Of a stretch of DNA of 64,000 bases, positions 34,701-47,830 are shown piece by piece. The stretch covers positions 12,267,001 through 12,331,000 of the forward strand of contig BSBM01000150.1 of the NCBI GenBank assembly GCA_027924585.1. Direction: 5' to 3'. The notes beneath the pieces are model-generated. The model had not been told where the DNA came from, ran no database searches, and worked only from the letters and a program-made list of their open reading frames with translations. Source of the DNA: Larix kaempferi. Taxonomy: Eukaryota > Streptophyta > Pinopsida > Pinales > Pinaceae. The stretch's first letter is position 1, and each line of letters starts with the position of its first letter. Position numbers and translations under genes: made by a program.

Positions 34701-35959
34701 GCAGGTAAGAGGATATACCGACTGACCCACAATGGAAATTTAGGGGTCGTAAGAATGGAAAGAACACATAGGGGTACGACGACTGAATGTCGACCCTGGA
34801 TTAGCAATCCACGCATGAGTGAAGCCGTTTCAACTCACCCGGGGAAGCGTATGCCATATGGGCAAGGCCATAATGATTTGGTCGCGTACGATGAGTTGAG
34901 GGGAGTGCAAGAAGGAGAGCCTTATCCCTCAACATCCCTTAGTCTCCAAGGAGCGTAGTTGAGAGATCGCGGTAACGGTTCTCGGTTGCTACGCAGTACT
35001 CCCCATAAGAAGGAATAAATGGCACTGTCAGAAGGGCCCGCCGAAGAGGTACCTAGACAAGAACGAGAGGAAGAAAATTAATCAATGGTATAAATGAAAG
35101 ATTTAAGAAATACTTTATTTCATTTTTGTTCTATTTTATTAATTTGAATAATTATATTCAAGATTTTATTTTTAATATTAGGAAAAGAAAGAAAAGTAGA
35201 AAGCAATAAATCTAACTAAAAGATTGTTAAGTAAACTAAAAGAGAACCAAAAGAGAAATATAACTCTTCTACACCTAACTCCCAGTGATCTAGGGATTTA
35301 GGTGCACATTAAAGACATTAAGAAAACACATGTGTTTGAGAATATTGGAAATTAAAATATTAAATTAAATTAAATATGTTCATGGACAGACACATGGCAC
35401 ACAGGCTTTTGCTATATAATGAGGGAGGAGAAGGAGAGAGAGGGATCTCTTGCTCCCTAATGTTGGATGGTCATCATAATATCGGATTATGTTATGATCC
35501 TTGGAGTTGGGATTAGCCGGAACGAGGATTGGGAGATCCTTTCGGGAGGCTAGCTTGTGTGTTCTTACGACCCCATTAGCTCAGGGGTTCAGGGTGAAGG
35601 AGAGTAACCTCGATACGGTAGGGAGGTCAACCTATGGGTCACTCGGTACTTCGTTAGGAAATTGGATTGGATCGTGCGGAAACCACTTCGAGGACTCCAT
35701 CGATTCACTGGATCAATCGTCGAAAACAGGTTTGAAGTATTTAGTTTATTTATTTTGCTAACTCTTGTTATTAAATGAATGCATATGGATATATAGTTTT
35801 ATTTATTGACATTCATGTACTGCAATAGATAGAACTAGATCTGTGGCCTCTATATCTTCTTCTGAAAAATCATATTGGAATTTATGAAATTAATTATACT
35901 TATATGTTCAAATTCCGTGGAATTTGTTTTGGGGGGAACCCGAAATGGGTGTCCCTACA
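34701..35959 (+). repeat. R2 5' LTR, right part
   Basis: It resumes the LTR with GCAGGTAAGAGGATATACC, corresponding to 42418 onward in the 3' LTR, and ends CCCTACA. A TATA-like CTATATAAT at 35412-35420, shared with the 3' LTR near 43130, is a candidate promoter. The open frames conserved in both LTRs (for example 34698-34958) have no recognisable product. Confidence 0.9.
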
Positions 35960-35961
35960 TT

Positions 35962-35974
35962 TGGTATCAGAGCC
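35962..35974 (+). promoter_or_regulatory. R2 primer binding site (tRNA-iMet)
   Basis: TGGTATCAGAGCC lies 2 bp after the LTR end. It is complementary to the 3' end of plant initiator tRNA-Met, the usual primer of plant LTR elements. Confidence 0.92.
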
Positions 35975-38900
35975 GGTCGAGCCTTGAGGGCACCAGACTC
36001 ATTTTTTTACAGGTGTTCATCGGTGATTCGTGGAAGTCGGCGTCAAGATTGAAGCTGCGATTTCCACGGAAACATACCTACGACCAGAGGAGCTACTCCT
36101 TCAGGTTTTTATTGTTTAGATAATTCACATCTAATTTTGTTTTATTTAAAATCATAGATCTCAACTTCTTTTGAATTTTTAGATTACTTCTGTTTACTTT
36201 TGGAGAAAAGCAAAGTATTAGATCTCTGCACTTTATTTTACATTCATATTCTAAATCTGTTCGATGCGATTAGTTTCTGTTTAGGCATCTTGAACAAGGT
36301 TATTTGTTCTACTAATTAATTGCAGCCATTTTTATTTTATGAATATGATTAGATCTGTTTACATTTTGGTCTTTATCTGTTGCGTGAAGCCCATGCCAAT
36401 CCCGATTCTGTGTTGATTCTTATGACTCTGTTTGTACATAATAATTATAGATCTATTCCTTAGCGAAGCTCTGTATCTGGATCTATTCTTTTCTGTGCTA
36501 TTTTATTTCTGATGATATAACGTTAAACTTTGTCCACTGTGTTATTGATTACTGTGATATCACTCTTTTTACGCCCAGATCGAGCTGAACTCTGTCCGGA
36601 GCATTCTTTATTTTAATTTGATATCAGTATTCCTAAGATTTCACTCCTAGATCGGGTAGTTCAATCTCTATGTTTAGTCTTCCTTGTGTGTTGAACGGAT
36701 ACTTGCTGAAGATTGAAACCTTACCTTCTCTTTTTGTTAATCGATTTCCGTTGAATTTAACAACTTAAGACCTATATCTTTTAAATTCAAATGAGGGTAG
36801 ATCCATGTGACCCTCGACTTGGAACAAGTCTCTGTAAATCCTTCAATTGCAAACCCACTATGTATATCTGCTCTCACATCTTAGCTTCAAAAGAATGAAT
36901 AAGACCTTTGTCGACTTTGCATGCACCTTTTCGATATCTGTTGACTACTATATCAATCGTCGTGCATCTAGGTGGACTAGTTTTGATCCCTGTATCGATA
37001 TCATATAACACTTACCTCTGATCTCTATTCAAGTAACATCTGGACTCTGTTCCTATGTTAATCAATTACCCCTAATTATCAGATCAAACGAAAGTCTCAA
37101 ACATCTGTTCAATCGCCTTCTGCTAGTAGTTAGTTGATCTCTGTCTTAAGTTCATTGTATAGCCTGTTACAGTGGCCCATGTTCTGATTTCCATACGGCG
37201 CCCTTAAAACTGTCCACCAGAACCAATGTATCTGATTTCCTTTTTCACATTGGTAGTAGAAATTAGATCGATTGAGAGATCAAGCTGAATCCGTGTACTA
37301 TAGCTCACAAAATATAAAAACAAAAAAAAAAACCTCTCCGTTTAATCTAGAGTTTGAAAGGGAGTCTTATGGCATTCTCTATGTTCTATTTCTATTTGAA
37401 AAGACATTTCCAGATCCATGATTAAGATGGCGCAGCGATTATTTTAAAATCTACGTGTTCTTGATTAATTGGAAAGCGATGATGGCACACTGTTCTTTAA
37501 ATTCTCCATGTTTTTAAATTTCAAATTCTTTGTGTTGATTATTTCTTTTAAAAACCTTTGCGTTTCAGATTTATACATGCGAATGGCATCAATCCTTTTT
37601 CTGTGCATCCATATTTTATTGGCGTCGTCATATTTGTGAAATGTGATCTGCCCTATTCAATCTCTGTGTATTTAATTCTTGGTGTTTCATATTTGAAAAT
37701 GCAAATTGTATCAATCCTTTCATTTCCCGTGCATCCATTTATTTTATTGGCGTTGATCTGATTCTCAAACCTTGCATTCATTTTGATTACCTTGTTCCAT
37801 TCATTCTACATATCTAGAATTCGTGAATTGCTCTTTTCATACTCTGTTTATTGTTTTCCTGCTTAACGTTTCAGAATTAGTAAATAAGAAATGAATTTTC
37901 CCTCTTTGTTCTCTGTGCATTGATTTTGATTGGCATTTCCGGATGGATAAAGCGATTTTCTCTATATAGGCACGAATTGAATCTTCTTTTTTTATTTTTT
38001 ATTTTTATTTATTTTTATCCTCAAATGAGGTGTATCCTTAGATATTTGATTAGAATCCCACTGAATTCGGATCCCTACAGAAATAAGAGTTAGAGCAGTT
38101 TAATTCAATGGATTCCAGTGGAATCGGATCTCTGTACCCAACAAATATTTGATTAATATATCCACTGAATTCAGAATTCTGTAGAAACATAGTTAACGTC
38201 AATGTAAACTTGGTTTGAGGTAGAACTGAGGCTAAATTATTATTTGTAGTAGAGTAACTCTGTTTATAATATTACTGTATATTGCATTTTCGATATGTGT
38301 TGGATCGTGTTCCCATCTTGTGGAATCTCCGTGTGAGAATAACGTTAGTGGGGTAGTTGTAAATTACCTTTATAAGCTTTTTGCTAAGTATGAATTATGA
38401 TATCTAAAGTGTTGATGTTTAGTATATTAATACATAAATAAGTCGTGTTATTTATGTTGTTATGGCGACGATTATAAATATATAATATTTATGTTGTTAT
38501 GGGTTATAGATTTAAAATTCTATTTTTATGAATAATATATACATTCTATGTTGTAAATAATTCCAAAAACATTGATGTTTGAATTTTACCAAAAAATTGT
38601 TTGTATGCATATTCGGAAGAGAGGGATAAAAGAATGTCGGTGGATTTATAAATTTATATTTCCGGTTGTTTCCCTTTTATATTTTCGATATATACAAACT
38701 GCTGGTAATTTTCTCTGTGGTGAGTTTGTAAACAAGTAATATATTAATTAGAGACATTCGCATGAAAACGTAGACCAATAGTTCCGAAAACTATGAATCT
38801 ATGCATGTTCAGGGATTTGGGAAATTTCTTTACTTTTCTGCATTATTATTTTTACTTTGATCTTTGTAGAATGATAAACGCCGGATCGGCAGGACCTTCG

Positions 38901-41900
38901 GTAACTCCTCGGTCAAGATTAAAGTCTGTATGATGTTGTTCAGTATCAAAAACCATCGCTATAAAGTCTAATGCAAAAGCCAGAAAATGAATACCACTAA
39001 GCTGTAAAAATGGAGACATGAAAAATCAGTTGGCTTGGCATTAAAACCCTAGGGTAAGCCACGATCTATCCAAAATCATTAATCATATTTACGAAATGCA
39101 TTTACAGCTCGACAACTCTCCACAAGGTCGACTCCCTCCTCTGTGTAAATCCTTGCAGCATGGCCCGATAGATGCGTAGTACACCATAGCTAATTAGAGC
39201 TGGCACAGGTTCATGGGCGGGATCAACGGATGAAACTGTGAGTTAGACCTCCATGTGGATGAGGGATCTTCGATTATTTGGACGGACATCCCAATGACGA
39301 GATCAGTCTGGCCCTTACACATGAGCTTAGGATAAAGTCTTCGTAATGGGAGTTAAATTTCTACCGTCCCGGTTATTTTGGTCAACATCTCCTTTAAAAA
39401 TAATGTTAATTTAATCTTCCCCAAAGATAGATCACTCAACAGCGTGATTTGCTCTGTAGTAAACGAAAATAAATCCTAATGATCAATGATTTAAGCTTTA
39501 CGAGAATTTATTAACAAAAACATAAGATTCCTGAACTAATGTTACCTACAAATAGTCTGAAAATGCTTCATTACCACGATGAGATTCTATAAAATCTCGG
39601 CATGCCAGATCAGTTTTACTAAACATAAGCTCCGACAATCCATTGGAACCATTGGCAGAAGCATAATCACTCCACGACCTAAATTCCTCTTCAAATTCAG
39701 CAATTAATGGATAATGCATTCCAAACCTTTATTCTACATATATTAACATTCATTTGAGCATACGCTTTTACCTTATGAAAAAAAAAAGTGTGAATCCATT
39801 TATGTATTTAGTGAATAAGTGAATGCGTTTATGTATTTAGTGAATAAGTGAATGCTAAATATAGAATATTAATTTGAAATTATAATGGATTATTTTTATA
39901 TAATGTCGAATGAGTTAAAAATAGTTAGACAAATTATATATAAATAATTATGGATTATAATATGAATAAAAAGAGATGTCCATATATCAGTAATATGATA
40001 GAGTGATATTTAAAAATCATACCATGGTAAATATGTTGATCTTAATTATTAGGAGTTCAAAAGAATAGGATGTCAAACACTATATGCATTTTTTTTTTAA
40101 ATTTCAGTAATCTCAATTGAGAAGATATTAGATATTAATAGTGGCGTAACCTCTTACAAAATATTTGCTAGTTGGTAGTCGTATAAAGTATTTGTTAAAC
40201 GATAGAGATTGATAGTTATGCAAGTTACTTGCTTAGTGGTATAAGCAAATGTTACTATCCTGAAATAGTGAATCTCCTCAATGCTTCCAATTTATCTATG
40301 ATTATTAGAATTAGTGAAGAAGAAATGTTTTAGCAAGTAGGTTTAGAAAAATGGTGAATTATGTATGCCTTGATTTAATAAGTGGAAAAAGAATTGTTTG
40401 CAAAAGAATGTGGGTACAATTACTTTATTAATCATGAAATTAATCCTAGTAGAATTTCATATGAAACACACTTAGGGTGAAGATGCATTGCTTCAATAGA
40501 AAAAAAAAGGGGGTCTTTCATAAATGTGTTATATGAATAACTTTTCTTGTGCCTAAGGATTAATATGTTACATTTTAGTCTTAATAGAAATTCTAATATA
40601 TATATATATATATAGGACTTATCTATTTGGGAATGAAGGAATTGTAGGCTATAATTGAGTTGTAAAGGAAATTTCTTTTATAAATACACTTATAGATTAA
40701 ATAACAGACTTTAAATATGGTACTATACTTCCACCTTGAAAGGACGTCCGTAAATGTACTAGAAGAATAGACGATGACCATGGCTTCATTATGAATCTAA
40801 AGAATTGTATACTCTAATTCAATTGAAGAAAAATTGCTTATAAGTGTACCTTTAGAATGAATGTTGAGTGTTAAAATGCCTAGAATTCTCTTAATAAATT
40901 ATGTGCTATAAAATTCAATGACGATAGGGATGTATAAATCTCTTTATTATATACATGTATTGTGTATCAATATAATGTCTCTTTAAATCTTTTTGAGAAT
41001 GATTCTTACACTATTGAATTAAATAAATTATGTTCAAATAGAATGTAAAACATAGTTATTGTGGATGTATTTGATGATAAATGACAAGTAATGACCATAT
41101 ATGAATTTAAAGAAAGAAGTGCTTAGGCAATTTTGAAGGTGGGATGCTTATGATTTACTATCAAGAAGGAATGAATATATAATGTTTAATAATAGGAGAT
41201 TGTGACTTACGATGAGCAATACATGGAGATCGACATGAAAAAATTAGAGCTGTCGTTTTACTTCTTCTCCTTCGGTAAGGATACTCCTAGCTTCTCGAAC
41301 AGGTTAGAATTCTTCTTCTCTATAAATTGCTAGTATGAAAGATTGAATGGAATTCAGGGTTCATATACTTTGATGATGGGTTATGCATCAAGAATTTTAT
41401 TGATTGGTTGTAAATGCTTATTTTCTGAAATCAAGGCGATGGCTTCGCAGGTATGCACTACTAGTTTGTAATCATTCCTTGGATTGTGAAAAGAGAGAAG
41501 TTAAACTTACTTGAATTATAGAATCTTAATTGTACTCGAGTTAGGAAGAGAAGAAAACCTTACATGACTTTGTTTATAATTTTTTTTTTTTGAGATTATA
41601 CTTTTAGCTATACTAAGTAAATGGCACTCCAGTATTTAATTATACTTTGGATTATGAAAAGAGAGAGGTTGCATGTAAGATTAGTTTAGGAATGGATAAG
41701 GTATGTATTGAAGAACAAAATTCGGAAGGGTTAATTCTTATTTTGAAATTCAGATATTGTTTAAAATATATGATATTTATACGTAACAATAGAGAAGGAA
41801 GAAATTGGGATTGAAGATTTTATTCCTTATGTGGAAATGTGTTAGTACTTAAAGGATTTACATAAATGATATAGTTTTGTTGAATGAAAGGAATTTGTTA

Positions 41901-42140
41901 TGGACGATTTCAAATTCGGTTGCAATTAATGAGCCAATAGAGGACTGCTGTGGGAATTGCCACACTATGAAGGTACGATTTAGTTATATTGTCAAATATG
42001 AAATGTATACTTATATGATGGTAGAAAAGAGAAAATGAAATTTTATTAACAATTGTGATTACATTGAAGAAATGAATTCGGAAAGAAAGAGAAAACTCAC
42101 CATGGAAGTACATGATACTTAACTTCGAGATGAAGTTTTT
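35975..42140 (+). other. R2 interior without coding capacity
   Basis: The leader just after the primer site (GGTCGAGCCTTGAGGGCAC, then CTACGACCAGAGGAGCTACT) closely matches the corresponding part of R1, so the families share ancestry. The rest is AT-rich, stop-dense sequence, with a (TA)n run near 40595. The end reads ACTTCGAGATGAAGTTTTT, a relic of the sequence that follows the integrase stop in chromoviral Ty3/Gypsy elements. Confidence 0.75.
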
Positions 42141-42156
42141 AACAAGAGGGGGTGTA
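42141..42156 (+). promoter_or_regulatory. R2 polypurine tract
   Basis: AACAAGAGGGGGTGTA lies immediately before the 3' LTR start and is the expected primer site for plus-strand DNA synthesis. Confidence 0.85.
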
Positions 42157-43676
42157 TGTAATGCCCACCTCAGTACCTTAACTGTTTAGAATAATGAGGT
42201 ACTAGTTTTGAAATGAACTGGCTAACACGAACCATTTGAATTTACTCTGAGAATGATTTAAAATGAAAATGAAGAATAGTATATATGCTCGACTGACTGA
42301 GACATGATGATAAATGATGAATAAATTGTATGCTTAACTGACTGAGATACTAGAATGCATGATGTAAATATTTTATATAGTGCAGCGCTACTAATGTGCG
42401 CTTGAGTGTGTGCAGTGGTAGGTAAGACGATATACCGATTGACCCACAATGGAAATTTAGGGGTCGTAAGAACGGAAAGAACACATAGGGGTATGATGAC
42501 TGAATGTCGACCCTGGATTAGCAATCCACGCACGGGTGAAGCCGTTTCAGCTCACCCGGGGAAGCGTATGCCGTACGGGCAAGGCCATAATGATTTGGTC
42601 GCGTATGATGAGTTGAGGGGCGTGCAATAAGGAGAGCCTTATCCCTCAACATCCCTTAGTCTCCAAGGAGTGTAGTTTAGATATCGCGGTAATGGTTCCC
42701 GATCACTACCCAATACTCCCCATAAGAAGGAAGAAATGAAACTGTCAGAAGGGCTCAGTGACGAGGTACCTAGACAAGAACGAGAGGAAGAAAATTAATC
42801 AATGGTATAAATGAAAGATTTAAGAAATACTTTATTTCATTTTTGTTCTATTTTATTAATTTGAATAATTATGTTCAAGATTTTATTTTTAATATTAGGA
42901 AAAGAAAGAAAAGTAGAAAGCAATAAGTCTAACTAAAAGATTGTTCAGTAAATTAAATGAGAACCAAAAGAGAAATATAACTCTTCTACACCTAACTCCC
43001 ACTAATCTAGGGATTTAGGTGCACATTAAAGACATTAAGAAGACACATGTGTTTGAAAATATTGGAAATTAAAATATTAAATTAAATTAAATATGTGCAT
43101 GGACAGAAACATGGCACACAGGGTTTTGCTATATAATGAGGGAGGAGAAAGAGAGAGAGGGATCTCTTGCTCCCTAATGCTGGATGGTCATCATAATCTC
43201 GGATTATGTTATGATCCTTGGAGTTGGGATTAGCTGAAACAGGGATTGGGAGATCGTTTCGAGAGGCTAGCTTGTGTGTTCTTACGACCCCATTAGCTCG
43301 GGAGTTCGGGGTGAAGGAGAGTAACTCCGATACGGTAGGGAGGTCAACCGAGGGGTCACTCGGTACTTCGTCGGGAAATTAGATTGGATCATGCAGAAAC
43401 CATTCGAGGACTTCATCGATTCACTCGATCAACTGTCGAAAACAGGTTTGAAGTATTTAGTTTATTTATTTTGCTAACTCTTGTTATTAAACGAATGCAT
43501 CTGGATATATAGTTTTATTTATTGACATTCATATACTGCAATAGATAGAACTAGATCTGTGGCCTCTATATCTTCTTCTGAAAAATCATACTGGAATTTC
43601 TGAAATTAATTATACTTATATGTTCAAATTCCGTGGAAGTTTTTTTGGGGGGGAACCCAAAATGGGGGTCCCTACA
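42157..43676 (+). repeat. R2 3' LTR
   Basis: An uninterrupted 1520-bp LTR with TG...CA ends. It is the reference for the split 5' LTR. Confidence 0.92.
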
Positions 43677-45150
43677 AAGATTATAATTTATGATATTTCC
43701 AATATTTTGAACGACGAGTCGAATTTGATAGCATAGAAATGATTATAAAGAGCCATGACGCTCTAGATCTATTGACATACATGAGAACGAATCAACGAAT
43801 GGAAGGGTTGTTTGTGTGTTGGCTTGAGACACATACCACATGAGACTCCAAACCAAACCAAGAGATAGTGTGGGTTGTTTGATGTATCTGCACTTAGGGA
43901 TACAAGTTGAATCTACCTACCACATCCCAAAGTAACCGCATATTTGAAGAGGTTGTGTAAATCCAATAAGAATCTTCAAATGGAGCATGGGATATGTGTG
44001 GCTAGTAAAAACTCCCACAAGGTGCCAAGAGGTCATATCTCTTGAGGAGGAATCAATAAGCAAAACCTCCGCTAATTAAAAGATGGTTTGTCTTGTGTGG
44101 CTAATCTACATGGTAGAGAATTACTTTGTGTAGTATTTTAGGAGTTGTGTGAATGGAGGTAAAGTACAATGTTGTTAAGTTTTTATGTAATGTACTGTTA
44201 GTTTAACATAAAATTATTAGTTTATATTAACATATAATTATATAAATAAATATTGAATTTAATAAACATATTTAAATTTAATTGTAATATTTATATTTAT
44301 TTTTAAAATTTTATATAATATATATTATCAAAAAATTTTAAAAAAAAAATTATATATTTTGAAAATTTAGTGTAGTGAAATGGAAGGCAACTTAAGTGTG
44401 TATTCTATTTTAATACACTTAAGCATGTTTTTTAAAATGAAAATGTGCGTATATTATTCAAAAGTGAGAGTAACACTACAATTTTATATATATATATATA
44501 TATATGATATTATATGTATAATTATAAAATTATATGTTTATATAATGTCATTAATTTTATTAATAATAAATTATTAATCTCATTAATATTGTAGTTATAT
44601 TGATTAATATTTTAATATGGTTTATGTTTATAATTTTGAATCAATATTATTATTAATTAAATATTAAAAAAATATTATTCTTTTAATTTTTAAATTAATA
44701 AAGTTTTGTATTATAAATATTCAATTTCTTAATTTTTATAAATATTATATTTTGATGATGTCAATATAGGACAATAAATTTAGAATGCAAACCTTAAAAT
44801 ATTTACGAAGTCTTAACACAACAAAATCTTACAAACACCTAAATTTATGAATATTGATATTAAATTTATATATGAAACTTTTTTGTTATTATTATATTAA
44901 ATATTTAGAAAATATATAATTATGACTAAATAAAATATAATATTAAATTAATATTAATATAAATTTTAATATTATTATGAATTTACATTTATGTTCAATT
45001 TGTATCATAATTATATACAAAAGAATTGTTTTTTTATAATTTTAAATTCTCGCTAATTCATTTGGTTAATGAGTTTTCTACATGTCACTGTGGTGTTGTT
45101 GAGGTTTTTTTAATGTTAATGGTTTTTGTCAAACTGACAACCTAATATGA
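43677..45150. other. AT-rich DNA with no recognisable gene
   Basis: About 480 bp of moderately complex sequence right of R2, then 1 kb that is almost pure A/T with (TA)n near 44490. No open frame or known element is evident. Confidence 0.5.
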
Positions 45151-45156
45151 TTATTA

Positions 45157-45273
45157 TTTTTTCAATCCTCTTGGCGTTCTCAGAGGATTGAAAAAAAACG
45201 GGCAGCATTCCTGCTTGTCAAAACACACTTTAAAATAAAACCGGTAGCATTTATGCAGTGAAATGCTACCGGT
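45157..45273. repeat. Two perfect hairpins side by side
   Basis: A 15-bp perfect inverted repeat (TTTTTTCAATCCTCT at 45157-45171, AGAGGATTGAAAAAA at 45182-45196) is followed by a 13-bp one (ACCGGTAGCATTT at 45240-45252, AAATGCTACCGGT at 45261-45273). Loops are 10 and 8 nt. Possible MITE core or folded-RNA locus; nothing further is known. Confidence 0.75.
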
Positions 45274-45842
45274 TGACATAAAAAAAATATTAATAATATA
45301 AAAAAATAAATACAACATAAATTTAAAACCCTAAACATATTTCAAATGGTTTTGATTTTTGTTTTGGAATGGTTTTTTGTTTTGTTTTTTTTTTCAAATA
45401 GTATTTGGTTTCAATGGGTTTTGTACACAAAAAATAATGGTTTTAGGTTTCAATGGTGGTTTTGGGTTTCGATGGTGGTTTTTCGTTTTCAATGGTTACA
45501 TTCACACAAACTGATAAAGACTAAATAAAATTCACATTTTGTAAAAAACACAAACAATTTTATATACAAGACAAATAAAATTTAGGTTTTTTTTAAAAAA
45601 CAAATAACAAAACAAATAAAATTTAAAATTTAAATTTTTTTTCAAAACAAATGAAAGGTTGAATTCCACTTACCTGGTTGATTAGACGACATGGCTGCAC
45701 AGTGGAGTTGGGCGTGGAATGTGGCGTGGTGAGTTGGCTGTAGACGCTCGGTCGAGGGCGTTCTCTCGTCCTTTTTGCTGTCTGCACTATCGTTTTCGAA
45801 CAAACAGGGCCGACCGATAGGCCGGAGCCTTGTGTTTTGTCT

Positions 45843-46090
45843 CAATCCCTCGATCGAGGGTCTAAAAAATCCCTCGATCGCTCGATCGAGGGTCTATCCA
45901 AGCCCTCGATCTAGGTATTTAAAAACCCTCGATCGAGGTCGTTTCAAGCCCTCGATCGAGGTCTTTTTAAACCCTCGATCGAGCTTTTAAAACCTTGATC
46001 GAGGTCATTTCAAGCCCTCGATCGAGGTCTTTTTAAACCCTCAATCGAGCTTTTAAAACCTCGATCAAGGGCTTGAAAAGACCTCAATCG
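45843..46090. repeat. CTCGATCGAGG palindrome array, copy 2
   Basis: Roughly a dozen exact or near copies of CTCGATCGAGG are separated by TTTTTAAACC, TTTCAAGCC or TTTTAAAACC linkers with a period near 20-25 bp. The core word and linker style are the same as at 9410-9534, but the array is longer and lies in unrelated surroundings. Confidence 0.8.
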
Positions 46091-47012
46091 AGGGTTCGGA
46101 AAACAAGTTTTTTTGCACCCGCGCGCCAAAAATGGTGAACCACTTTCGTGGAATCACTCAAACCAATATTTAAAAAATGAGATTTTAGCTTTTGAATTCT
46201 TGCTACCAATGCTCAAATTCATGCTATATATATATAAAATAAAAACACAATTTAATTAAAATTTCGATTTAAACACATGGTCAACTCAAACATGTAAGCA
46301 AAACATCATATGGAGAAATAAAGAAAGAGATATCATATTTACATATAAATAGAAATACTAAAAATATGATATATTAACATTAATTATAATTATAATTTTA
46401 CTTATATGTATTCATAATTGGTGAGTTCTGAGTTTTATTGGATTGAGTGAGACTATAATAAAAATAGATATATTTTAAATGTTAAAAAAAGTATACCTTG
46501 AGATTTCATCATGTGGATAACGTCTACATTATCATATGTAATAAATGATATATATATATATAAAAGAAAAATAGATATTTGATATGTATGCAAGGAGTGA
46601 TTTAAGAGTACCTTCTATTTTATGTCTTATGGGCCAAAAAATATATATCTTAATAATAATCAAAATTTATTTTTCATATCTGTGATGTGTAGATTTTACC
46701 AAATTGAGTGAGATTACAATATTATAATTTTTTTTAAATAATAAAAAATTTACATATCAAAAAGTTTATCCTTATTAATATTTAATAAATTCAAGATTCA
46801 AATAAATTTACATTATATAAATATATTAATACTTATAAAAATCAAAACTAAGATATATCTAAATATATTCAACTTTATGTCTAAATTCAAAACCTTTTAC
46901 TCGTTAAAATATTTAAACTTAAAACATTGTATTCTTACTAAAATCAAACTATTTTAATAAAAATACAGAGACAATATTTCGAACCAAAATATTAAGACCA
47001 AGTATTGATCAA

Positions 47013-47056
47013 ACTGTTGAACACAATGGCACACTGAGAGGGGGGGGGTGAATCAG
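47013..47056 (+). other. G9 tract in a CACTGA...TCAGTG palindrome, possible LTR edge
   Basis: CACTGAGA, nine G, then TGAATCAGTG forms an interrupted palindrome, preceded by TGTTGAACACAATGG. This arrangement (G-run between GA-rich sequence and TGAATCRGTG) is a familiar feature of plant LTR retrotransposon copies. No matching second LTR was found nearby. Confidence 0.35.
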
Positions 47057-47439
47057 TGGGCCATCCCTTAATACCAATTTCAACTTCTTGAAAAATTAAT
47101 TGAAGATCATTAAGCAATTTCACTTCAACTTCAAGTAGAGTTCATCATTTACAATAAGATATACATCAACATTCATCAAATTAAACATATCATCTCATCA
47201 ATCATCATAGACATATCACAACATAAGCTTTGTAAATTTTGTTATATTCAATTTGATCATTTTCAATCGGCCACAACCATAAGGTTACATCAGCTACAAC
47301 TAATTGAGAAGCACCAAATTCTATTCCAAGACACAGCTTAATCTTTTCTTGGATCCAACTAAGAAAATATGTACAAGACCCAGCTTGTATTTACATACAA
47401 ATTCTTGCCTTATCACATTTTATCAAACAACCATATGCT

Positions 47440-47830
47440 CAATCCAACTGCTGCTTATCATGTTGTCACTATCATCACTATCATGTCAATTCAACTTGTC
47501 ACTGTCATCACTGTCATATCAATTCAACCTGTCACTGTCATCACTGTCATGTAAAAAATGATCAATGTACTCACTACTCATTACTTTGTATAAGTGTTTC
47601 ATGAACAATACATCTCCGTCAAATCAATCACTCTATGTTAATCAAGTTACTGTCATACATTCTCAAGGCATATTATATATCATTGTCATCATTATGTGAT
47701 TTGCATCATCATCACTATACATATATGTGTCATTGTATATCATCACACGTCATTGTGTTCATACACAAAAGTCACTGTACATATATCATCCACTACTGTA
47801 CATATATCATCACTATAGATTAATACACAT
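47440..47830. repeat. CACTGTCATCA-type minisatellite
   Basis: Words such as TCACTGTCATCACTGTCAT, TCAATTCAACCTGTCACTG and GTACATATATCATC are repeated irregularly. Confidence 0.7.

Larger units (their letters stand above)
24650..43676 (+). mobile_element. R2: plus-strand LTR retrotransposon, non-autonomous, interrupted by R1
   Basis: The LTRs begin TGTAATGCCC and end GTCCCTACA. The 5' LTR is split by the R1 insertion (24650-24915 and 34701-35959); the 3' LTR is 42157-43676. A tRNA-iMet primer site follows the 5' LTR and a polypurine tract precedes the 3' LTR. The 6.2-kb interior (35960-42156) has no open frame longer than about 80 codons and no recognisable gag or pol, so R2 would need enzymes supplied in trans. 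Flanks are ATGAT (24645-24649) and AAGAT (43677-43681), a plausible target duplication with one change. The two LTRs show about 30 mismatches over the 370 bp right of the insertion point and fewer later. Confidence 0.88.

Noticed and set aside
34698-34958. Open frame conserved in both R2 LTRs (MAGKRIYRLTHNG...)
   Set aside because: Conserved because LTRs are copies of each other. No domain, and absent as an open frame from the R3 LTR.
39120-39420. Moderately complex segment in the R2 interior considered as an RNA gene or captured host sequence
   Set aside because: No 5S rRNA, tRNA or snRNA motifs and no continuous open frame.
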